Source of the DNA: an uncultured Lachnospiraceae bacterium
GTDB taxonomy: Bacteria; Bacillota_A; Clostridia; Lachnospirales; Lachnospiraceae
DNA length: 9,110 nucleotides
Assembly: GCA_905200565.1 (NCBI GenBank)
Contig: CAJKKX010000064.1
Location: forward strand, 1 to 9,110
Direction of reading: 5' to 3'
Notes under the pieces: model-generated
Told to the model about the DNA's origin: nothing
The model's database searches: none
Seen by the model: the letters and a program-made list of their open reading frames with translations, nothing else
In this document: positions 1-6,500 of the stretch, in pieces
Layout: each line of letters starts with the position of its first letter
Numbering within the stretch: the stretch's first letter is position 1
Translations under genes and position numbers: made by a program

Positions 1-466
1 GTGGCCGAGGGTCTGCAAGACCGATTACGGCCAGGAGGAGGCGATTGCCGTGTTCGGCCATGATCCCCGTGTCTACCAGACGACAGTGACGGAATTTATC
101 AAGAACAAAAAGGGCGAGGTGTGCCAGGCGAAGCTTGTGAAGCTGCAAGGCCAAAAGGACGAGAAAACAGGCCGCATGAGGATGGTTCCCGTGGAGGGAA
201 GCGAGTATGTGGTAGATGTGGATTTGGTTTTGATCGCGGCAGGCTTCCTCGGTTCCCAGAAATATGTGACGGATGCTTTTCAAGTGGAGCTGGACGGCAG
301 AACGAACGTAAAGACGGAGCCGGGAGATTATCAGACGTCTGTTCCGAATGTGTTTACCGCAGGCGATATGCACAGAGGACAGTCTCTGGTCGTATGGGCG
401 ATCCGGGAAGGAAGAGAAGCGGCGAAAGCCGTGGATAAATCCCTGATGGGATATACAAATTTATAA
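1..466 (+). CDS. gltD: Glutamate synthase (NADPH) small subunit, C-terminal part (truncated by window start)
   Basis: The frame is open from base 2, upstream of the first ATG at 50, so the gene starts before the window and only about the last 154 codons are present. Visible text includes KTDYGQEEAIAVFGHDPR near the start and a C-terminal segment with NVFTAGDMHRGQSLVVWAI, the FAD-binding GD motif followed by the conserved GQSLVVWAI-EGR helix of GltD and related flavoprotein reductases. In the family this subunit, or the homologous module of larger enzymes, passes electrons from NAD(P)H through FAD and Fe-S centres to the large subunit, which makes glutamate from glutamine and 2-oxoglutarate in the cytoplasm. 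The segment DVDLVLIAAGFLG is the usual end of the NAD(P)H-binding Rossmann insert. The N-terminal Fe-S and first FAD motifs lie outside the window. It ends at TAA 464-466 and is followed by a terminator. A GltD-like subunit of another oxidoreductase is a less likely alternative. Confidence 0.9.
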   Translation, partial: WPRVCKTDYGQEEAIAVFGHDPRVYQTTVTEFIKNKKGEVCQAKLVKLQGQKDEKTGRMRMVPVEGSEYVVDVDLVLIAAGFLGSQKYVTDAFQVELDGRTNVKTEPGDYQTSVPNVFTAGDMHRGQSLVVWAIREGREAAKAVDKSLMGYTNL

Positions 467-486
467 AAGATAAACAGCTTAATGTT

Positions 487-526
487 TAAAAAGGCTGGCA
501 TCCGCTTTTCGATGCCAGCCTTTTTA
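487..526. terminator. Bidirectional intrinsic terminator between gltD and the metal sensor gene
   Basis: A perfect 12-bp stem is visible: AAGGCTGGCATC (491-502), loop CGCTTTTC (503-510), GATGCCAGCCTT (511-522). On the plus strand it runs into a T-tract (521-525). On the minus strand it also runs into about five T before TTTAAACATT. It lies 25 bases after the gltD stop and about 60 bases after the stop of the convergent ArsR-family gene, so it can serve both transcripts. Confidence 0.88.
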
Positions 527-583
527 TAAATTGGTATATCTTCTGTATTATGCGATCACATACCAGGTCGCCAGACATACCAT

Positions 584-946
584 TTATTCCTCCACATGAT
601 CCAGTCCCTGGCTTAAGATACTGTAAACATGGTCATCCTGTAAGGAGTAGAAAATCGTCTTTCCCTCCCGGCGGAATTTCACCAGACGACTCTGCTTCAA
701 AATGCGGAGCTGATGGGAAATGGCGCTCTGCGTCATGTGCAGAAGCTGGGCAATGTCGCATACGCACATCTCGCTTTCCAGAAGTACATAAAGAATTTTA
801 ATTCTCGTAGAATCTCCGAAAATTTTAAAAAGTTCGGCCAGATCGTAGAGAAGTTCCTCGTCTGGCATCCGTTTGGTAACGGATTGTATGATTTCCGGGT
901 GGGCATGTATATAGTCGCATTTCGGTACATCTTCCTTTGGCGTCAT
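584..946 (-). CDS. ArsR/SmtB-family metal-responsive transcriptional repressor
   Basis: This 120-residue protein is the usual length of SmtB/CzrA/CadC winged-helix sensors, which are homodimeric and leave DNA when they bind metal. The winged helix spans about residues 30-102, with recognition helix MTQSAISHQLRILK (71-84). The alpha-3 metal motif is EMCVCD: C61, C63, D64. The N-terminus carries C10 and H14 (C-x3-H), the spacing of the SmtB alpha-3N ligands. The C-terminal helix has D104, H106, H117 and E120, exactly the D-x-H-x10-H-x2-E signature of the alpha-5 zinc site. Both site types are therefore complete, which suggests Zn(II) and possibly Cd(II), Pb(II) or Co(II) sensing. The start is supported by AAAGGAGGTC (951-960, read on the minus strand) just upstream. 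No efflux pump gene is adjacent, so its target is unknown; autoregulation is likely but inferred. Confidence 0.92.
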   Translation of the reverse strand: MTPKEDVPKCDYIHAHPEIIQSVTKRMPDEELLYDLAELFKIFGDSTRIKILYVLLESEMCVCDIAQLLHMTQSAISHQLRILKQSRLVKFRREGKTIFYSLQDDHVYSILSQGLDHVEE

Positions 947-961
947 AAGTGACCTCCTTTT

Positions 962-973
962 TGTGCAGGCACA
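962..973. promoter_or_regulatory. Candidate operator: TGTGC-AG-GCACA inverted repeat
   Basis: This is a perfect 5-bp inverted repeat with a 2-base centre. It lies between the predicted transcription start (about 980) and the ribosome site (951-960) of the metal-sensor gene. That position suits an autoregulatory operator. It does not match the TGAAC-type half-sites known for SmtB/CzrA, and 5-bp arms can arise by chance. Confidence 0.3.
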
Positions 974-986
974 TTTTTTAGAAATT

Positions 987-995
987 ATTATAACA
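987..995 (-). promoter_or_regulatory. Extended -10 promoter of the ArsR/SmtB-family gene
   Basis: Read on the minus strand this is TGTTATAAT, a perfect -10 with the TG extension. It would start transcription near 980, giving a leader of about 34 bases that holds the AAAGGAGGTC ribosome site at 951-960. No good -35 sits 16-18 bases upstream; a TTGACT is present but only 7 bases from the -10, so it cannot pair with it. Confidence 0.6.
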
Positions 996-1053
996 CGGGA
1001 GTCAAGGCAGGAAAACGGCGATTTGAAAAGTTCTGGATTTTTTATAATAAGTA

Positions 1054-1062
1054 TGTTATACT
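1054..1062 (+). promoter_or_regulatory. Extended -10 promoter of the rho operon
   Basis: TGTTATACT is an extended -10 hexamer on the plus strand, predicting a start near 1069 and a leader of about 164 bases before the rho ATG. A second -10-like hexamer, TATAAT, lies at 1043-1048 with TTGAAA at 1023-1028, but that spacer is only 14 bases. The metal-sensor promoter is back to back with this one, so the gap of 286 bases is a divergent control region. Confidence 0.5.
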
Positions 1063-1072
1063 GAACAAAATA

Positions 1073-1096
1073 AAAAGCAGGTCAGTTTCTGCTTTT
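1073..1096 (+). promoter_or_regulatory. Stem-loop at the 5' end of the rho leader
   Basis: AAAAGCAG (1073-1080) pairs perfectly with CTGCTTTT (1089-1096) around an 8-base loop. It would begin almost at the predicted transcription start. The stem holds only three G-C pairs and the downstream T-run is four, so it is a weak terminator at best; a 5'-end stabilising hairpin or attenuator component is equally possible. Confidence 0.35.
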
Positions 1097-1116
1097 ATCA
1101 GTTTAGAAGAAAAGTC

Positions 1117-1236
1117 ATGTCATTTCAGACAAGACCCCCAGGGAAAATGATCAGTAAAAAAGAAAATCCGGCCAATAAGGAGAATCTTATTGGAAGGTTA
1201 CATTTTGTTTATAAGAAGGGATTAAACGGAATATGA
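1117..1236 (+). CDS. Possible leader ORF (39 codons) overlapping the rho start codon
   Basis: ATG at 1117 opens a 39-codon frame that begins MSFQTRPPGK, ends YKKGLNGI, and stops at TGA 1234-1236. That stop overlaps the rho ATG (1233-1235) in an ATGA arrangement, the classic geometry for translational coupling. Its own ribosome site is weak (AGAAGA at about 1105-1110). rho also has a poorly placed site: AAGAAGGG ends 12 bases before its ATG, so coupling could help rho initiation. The peptide is basic and I recognise no family. E. coli rho has a leader peptide gene (rhoL), which is a parallel of position only. A random frame of this length without a stop is not rare, so the call is tentative. 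Confidence 0.3.
   Translation: MSFQTRPPGKMISKKENPANKENLIGRLHFVYKKGLNGI
1172..1193 (+). promoter_or_regulatory. Perfect hairpin in the rho leader masking an AAGGAG sequence
   Basis: CCAATAAG (1172-1179) pairs perfectly with CTTATTGG (1186-1193) around the loop GAGAAT. An AAGGAG sequence (1177-1182) straddles stem and loop but is 50 bases from the rho ATG, too far to serve it directly. The hairpin lies inside the candidate leader ORF, so ribosomes passing through would open it. Control of rho by leader structure is plausible because Rho autoregulates in E. coli; this site itself is inference. Confidence 0.4.
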
Positions 1237-2726
1237 CGAGAGAAAAGTATGAGGCGTTATCAGTGGCCGTGCTCAAAGAATTGGCAAAGGCGCGTGGAAT
1301 GAAGAATATTTCGACTCTGAAGAAGAAAGAAGTCATCGAGCGTATGTTGGAGGAGGACGCAAAGCAGGAAGAGATAAAAAATCAACCGTCGGAAGAAACA
1401 AAGAATGAATCCCGGCAGGCGGCGAGAAACAATGAGTACAGAAACAATGGACGCGGTTATACGCCAAGGAACAGTGAAAACCGCAGCAGCGAGTATCACG
1501 GTCATGAGGCTTCCGGACAGGACAACCACGGGACAGAAAATAAAAATACGGAAAACAGAAGCTGTGAGGAACGTCCGTCTGCGGATTTTTCAAATCTTGA
1601 CAGCGGGATACAGGCGCAGGGGATTTTGGAGGTCATGCCGGACGGCTATGGTTTTATCCGGTGTGCGAATTACCTGCCGGGAGAAAACGATGTGTATGTA
1701 TCCCCGTCCCAGATTCGCCGTTTTGGATTAAAGACGGGAGATATCCTGATGGGCAATACGAGAATCAAAACCCAGCAGGAAAAATTCAGCGCCTTGCTGT
1801 ATTTGAAAACCATTAATGGAAGAACGCCGGCAGAAGCGGCAAAGCGCAGAAACTTTGAGGATATGACGCCGGTTTTCCCAAATGAACGTCTGCGGATGGA
1901 GTGTGACGGCAGGGGAATTGCCATGCGGATCGTAGACATGGTATCTCCGATTGGGAAAGGACAGAGAGGGATGATCGTATCGCCGCCGAAGGCGGGAAAG
2001 ACGACTCTTTTGAAGGATGTTGCGAAGTCTATTTTAAAGAATGATAAAAATATGAATTTGATCATCCTTTTGATCGATGAGCGTCCGGAAGAGGTGACGG
2101 ATATCAGGGAAGCAATCGTGGGAGATAATGTAGAGGTTATTTATTCTACGTTTGACGAACTGCCGGAACATCATAAGAGAGTATCGGAAATGGTTATTGA
2201 ACGCGCGAAGCGTCTGGTGGAACACCATGAGGATGTGACGATTCTTCTGGACAGTATCACAAGACTGGCAAGAGCCTATAATCTGACCGTACCGCCCAGT
2301 GGACGAACACTTTCCGGAGGTCTGGACCCGGCAGCCCTGCATATGCCAAAACGATTCTTTGGAGCGGCGAGAAAGATGCGGGAAGGCGGCAGTCTGACGA
2401 TTCTGGCGACAGCTCTGGTCGATACGGGAAGTAAGATGGATGATGTGGTGTACGAGGAGTTTAAGGGAACCGGAAATATGGAACTGGTTCTTGACCGGAA
2501 ACTGTCTGAGAAGCGTGTATTTCCGGCGATTGATATTCAGAAATCCGGTACGCGAAGAGAGGATCTGCTGCTGAACAGGGAAGAGCAGGAGGCTTCTTAT
2601 ATTATGCGCAAGGCGTTAAACGGTATGAAACCGGAGGAAGCAGTGGAAACGATTTTGAACCTGTTTGTGAATACAAGAAATAATCACGAATTTGCACAGA
2701 CAGTGATAAAGAAACGGTATCTGTAG
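1233..2726 (+). CDS. rho: Transcription termination factor Rho with N-terminal disordered insertion
   Basis: Rho is the hexameric ATP-dependent RNA helicase that ends transcription on unstructured, untranslated RNA. Residues 1-45 form the N-terminal helical Rho domain ([19 protein letters not shown]). Residues about 49-125 are a low-complexity insertion. The RNA-binding cold-shock-like domain follows at about 127-200 ([20 protein letters not shown]). The ATPase core has Walker A PPKAGKTT (251-258), IDERPEEV (281-288), Walker B ILLDSITR (337-344), the Q-loop [10 protein letters not shown] and [11 protein letters not shown] near the end. The protein has 497 residues against 419 in E. coli; the insertion explains the excess. 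ATG 1233 is chosen because the frame is closed upstream by TAA at 1212 with no other good start. The ribosome site AAGAAGGG (1213-1220) is spaced long, at 12 bases. The CPBP protease gene follows after 12 bases. Identity is certain; the role of the insertion is not. Confidence 0.98.
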   Translation: MTREKYEALSVAVLKELAKARGMKNISTLKKKEVIERMLEEDAKQEEIKNQPSEETKNESRQAARNNEYRNNGRGYTPRNSENRSSEYHGHEASGQDNHGTENKNTENRSCEERPSADFSNLDSGIQAQGILEVMPDGYGFIRCANYLPGENDVYVSPSQIRRFGLKTGDILMGNTRIKTQQEKFSALLYLKTINGRTPAEAAKRRNFEDMTPVFPNERLRMECDGRGIAMRIVDMVSPIGKGQRGMIVSPPKAGKTTLLKDVAKSILKNDKNMNLIILLIDERPEEVTDIREAIVGDNVEVIYSTFDELPEHHKRVSEMVIERAKRLVEHHEDVTILLDSITRLARAYNLTVPPSGRTLSGGLDPAALHMPKRFFGAARKMREGGSLTILATALVDTGSKMDDVVYEEFKGTGNMELVLDRKLSEKRVFPAIDIQKSGTRREDLLLNREEQEASYIMRKALNGMKPEEAVETILNLFVNTRNNHEFAQTVIKKRYL

Positions 2727-2738
2727 AGGAGAAAAAGT

Positions 2739-3362
2739 ATGTTATACGAGATAGGGGATGTATTTCTTCCGCTCTTGATTCATGTACTCCTTTCAAATAT
2801 TACGGCGCTGGTACTGGGCGGCTGTTTGGATTCGGCATGGCTGACAACAGTTGCGGCAGTTGCGGCGCTGCCGTTTTTTGCAGGGATGTACCGCAGAGAT
2901 CAGATGAAAGCGCCGCCAGAAAAAAAACAGGTTCCCATATGGGTGTATTTATTGATGGCAGTGGGAGGAATCGTACTGAATTTTCTGATGTCGAAAGGAA
3001 TGGAGTACTTTTCGGTTACGGAACGGTTTTCCAATGCCGTGCAGGAAGAATTGCTTGGCAGCGGGATTCTGGTACAGATTTTGGGTCTTGGGATTCTGGT
3101 GCCTGTGATGGAGGAGTTTCTTTTTCGGGGATTGCTGTATCAGCGGTTAAAGAAATACCTTCCCACATGGATGGCGATTCTGGTAGGAGCCGCCATTTTT
3201 GCCTGTTATCATGGAAACATGGTGCAGATGATTTTTGCATTTCCAATGGCGCTTGCGATGCTTTTGGCCTATGAAAAATGGAAATCCCTGTGTGTCCCTG
3301 TGATTTTCCATATAGCGGTGAATTTGAGCACGGTCTGTCTCTCCATGTTTCTTCCGGGCTGA
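2739..3362 (+). CDS. CPBP family intramembrane glutamic/metallo-type protease (CAAX-like, ABI)
   Basis: This 207-residue polytopic membrane protein has hydrophobic segments at about 6-28, 34-50, 66-84, 108-124, 143-158, 161-178 and 184-204. The family motifs are all present: EEFLFRG with E125, E126 and R130, then FACYHGN with H158, then HIAVN with H191 and N195. In the family (PF02517, Rce1/Abi) these residues form the active site inside the membrane. Bacterial members act in protein processing, bacteriocin self-immunity or unknown membrane roles; no substrate is evident here. The gene starts 12 bases after the rho stop with AGGAG at about 2727-2731, so it is probably cotranscribed with rho. 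No bacteriocin gene or prenylation substrate is nearby. Confidence 0.9.
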   Translation: MLYEIGDVFLPLLIHVLLSNITALVLGGCLDSAWLTTVAAVAALPFFAGMYRRDQMKAPPEKKQVPIWVYLLMAVGGIVLNFLMSKGMEYFSVTERFSNAVQEELLGSGILVQILGLGILVPVMEEFLFRGLLYQRLKKYLPTWMAILVGAAIFACYHGNMVQMIFAFPMALAMLLAYEKWKSLCVPVIFHIAVNLSTVCLSMFLPG

Positions 3363-3442
3363 ATATAAAAGAAATCCAGGGATCGAAGGATAAGAATATG
3401 GCAAGGAAATGTGATTTTGCGGTAGTAAAAAAAACGTGGAAA

Positions 3443-3451
3443 TGTTATAAT
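3443..3451 (+). promoter_or_regulatory. Extended -10 promoter of the GH84 gene
   Basis: TGTTATAAT is a perfect extended -10 in the 142-base gap between the CPBP gene and the glycosidase gene. It predicts a start near 3458 and a leader of about 47 bases ending in AAGGAGG (3492-3498), six bases from ATG 3505. There is no good -35 at normal spacing, and no terminator is visible after the CPBP gene, so some readthrough from rho is possible. I see no clear operator or catabolite-response element. Confidence 0.55.
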
Positions 3452-3504
3452 AAAATCATATAACTGCTTTTTGGTAGTGAAACCATAGAATAAGGAGGAC
3501 GTTT

Positions 3505-6500
3505 ATGAAAAGAACAAAGAAAATTGTCAGCTTTCTTCTGGCGGCAGGAATGATGATTACGAGTATCCTTCCGGCTGCGGCATATGAAAAGCCGGCAAAT
3601 GCGGAAGAGATATTGCATAACGGTTATGCTTCCACGCAGGATGCCTATGCGATTTATCCGATTCCGCAGGACACAAAGTATCCGGGAGGAGAGTTCACGC
3701 TTGGAACAGAGGTACAGGTGGTAAGCGAGAACGGCATTGACGATTATACGAATGCGTTTCTGGCAGAAATTCTGGAGGATTACGGGAGGACGAAAACAGA
3801 GAGCAGCACGATTGGAACGGGGCAGAAGATTCTTCTGGGAATCAAAGGCAGCGGCGACGCCGTGGATACCTGGGCGAATGCTAATGTGTCCGTCGCCAAA
3901 GCAGATCTTTTTGAGCAGACAGATTCCTATCTTCTGAGTGCGAAAGACGGCACGATTGTCATTTTGGGACAGGACACGGACGCAGTGTATTATGGCCTGG
4001 CTACTTTGCAGATGATGTTTTCATCTTTTGCAGGACAGAGATTTCTGAATGTGCAGATTGAAGATTATGCGTGTATGAAGATGCGTGGATTTATTGAAGG
4101 ATTCTATGGCGGATGGAGCTACGAAGGGCGTGAAAGTCTGATGCGGTTTGGCCGGGACGTAAAGATGAATACCTATATTTATGCTTCAAAGACCGACCCG
4201 TACCACAAAAACGACGTGCTTTATCCGGCAGAAGAGATTGAAAAGATCAGAGAGCTTGTCCGGGTCGGAGAAGAGACAAAGGTAAAATACGAATGGTCCG
4301 TACATATTTCTTACTTCTTTAACAGTTTAAGCGGAAAGACAGTAGGTTCCGAAGCGTATAATACCGCTTTTAACCAGAAATTTGAAAGTCTGAAAGCAAA
4401 ATTCCAGCAGCTTTATGATGCCGGAGTACGTAAATTTGCAATCTTAAATGATGACTTTGGTTCCGGTTCCCATACGGAAGTGGTCCGTCTCCTGAACAAG
4501 CTGGATGATGAATTCCTGGTGCCGAAGGGCTGTGAAAACCTGACTTATTGTATGCAGGGATATAACAAAGCATGGAGTACGGAAGCAGAATTGAATGCTC
4601 TGAAAGGATTAAATGCTTCGATTGATCTTTTCTGGACGGGCGATGATGTGAATTCGCCGATCACACAGGAAACGGTGGATTATGTAAAAGAAAAAACGAA
4701 TCATGAAGCAGTATTCTGGCTGAATTACCCGGTCAATGAACACGGAAAATCCGGTATTTATCTGGGAAATATTACGCATTATGCAAGGGATGGCGTTACC
4801 GGTCTGGCAGGCGCCGTGTCGAATCCGTGCCGTTACACGGAAGCCAATAAACCGGGCCTGTTCCAGCTTGCGTCACTGTTCTGGAACAATAAAAATTATC
4901 TGGCGAATGCGGAGACGATTTGGCAGGAAGCTTTTAAATATCTTCAGCCGGAGGTATATCAGGCATATTTAAAGATTGCAAGCAATGTGGCGAACTGTCC
5001 GGGGTCCGGCAGAGTCCGGGAGGGCTTTCCGGAGTCGGAGTATCTGAAAGATGCGATTGCAGCAGTCGAAGCGAAGATTCAAAAGGGACAGCCGGTGAAA
5101 GATGATCCACAGGCGCAGATGCTCAAAGATGAATTTGCAGCCATGGTGGAAGCGGTAGAGACGTTCCGGAAAGAATGTACGAACGAGGTTCTGAAAACAG
5201 ATCTGGATTCCTGGCTGAGTTCCCTTACGGATGTAGCGACAGCGGGAGAAGCGGCGCTGGAGGCGCTCTTTGCCATGGATGAAAAGGATGCGGATACCGC
5301 ATGGGGAAAACTCGGCGTCGCAGGTAAGGCGATGGGTACTTATGACTCCTATCCGAGCTATGAGGGAAATATGGCACTTGCGGGAAGCAAGCGTCTCGTT
5401 CCTTTTGTCAATAAGGCGATCAGTGCGGCGAAAAATCAGTTGATTCCGTATTTGAATCCGACCTCTACGGAGTTTACGCCTTCCTTTATCGGAACACTGG
5501 GAGGAGTATCACAGAGTGATTCTGCCAATACGGCAAAAATGTTTGACAAAGATGAAACAAGTTTTTCAAGCTTTGAAACGGTACAGAAGCTGAATGATTC
5601 TTTCGGCGTAGATATGGGAAGAGTTCTTCCGGTGCACAGTATTGATATTCTTCAGGCGAAAATGGATACACATCATGATTATTTCCATAATGCCTGCCTG
5701 GAATATTCCGAGGATGGAGAGAACTGGACCAGGCTTGGCTCTGATTATGTGGACACGGTTCACATCCAGGTGCAGGATATTGATGTGAAAGCAAGATTTA
5801 TCCGTTTGCGGTTGACGCAAGTAGGGACGGCTAACAAGGCGGATTATTATACGTATGTCCGTGAATTTTCGATCAACGGAGAGGATGTAAACGAAGAATT
5901 TGGCGTTTATGCAAATATGGCAGCAGCTTCTGGCACGGTCACTCTGGACGGGCTGACTTACAGTCTGGAGGGGGCAGGTCAGGTATCCCTGGCTCCGGGT
6001 GAATATGTAGGCGTGAAGCTGAAAGAGCTTGCAGGATTAACGAATGTAACGGTTTCCGGTACTGGGGTTTCAGAACTGGAGGTGCAGTATTCAGAAAACA
6101 GCGCCATCTGGAAAGAAATGCCGCAGACTCCAAATGGAGAGTGCGCGCGGTATGTGCGCCTGTATAATGGCACGGAAGGTGTGGTAAATGCCGGGCTGGA
6201 GAACTTTACTGTCAGTGTGGACAGTATAGCGACAAATCTGTCTGTTATTGACACGAACTACGCTTCTTTGCAGGAAGGAAGCTGGGAGAATCTTTTTGAC
6301 GGAGATGACGCCACCTATGCGTGGACATCCAGAGCACAACAGAACGGCGACTATATTATTGTAGATTTTGGTGCGGAGACGCCGGTGTATGATCTGACGA
6401 TTACCACACCGGATGGAAATCCGAAATTTTACAACGCACAGTTTTATCTGTCTACCGACAATTCAAACTGGGGCGACCCGATTGCGACAGTTACGAATGC

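Noticed and set aside
713..952. Plus-strand open frame opposite the metal sensor
   Set aside because: It is the complement of the ArsR/SmtB-family gene, whose motifs are unmistakable, and it has no ribosome site.
1005..1010. Minus-strand TTGACT as the -35 of the metal-sensor promoter
   Set aside because: It lies only 7 bases from the TATAAT hexamer, so it cannot work with it as a -35.
1023..1048. TTGAAA / TATAAT as a conventional rho promoter
   Set aside because: The spacer is 14 bases, too short for a normal sigma-70/A promoter; the downstream extended -10 at 1054-1062 is preferred.
1054..1067. TGTT-ATACTG-AACA as an SmtB-type operator over the rho promoter
   Set aside because: Only four-base arms match and just one TGAACA half-site is present, too little to claim metal control of rho.
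1670..2342. Two minus-strand open frames inside rho
   Set aside because: They are antisense shadows of the strongly conserved Rho ATPase coding sequence.
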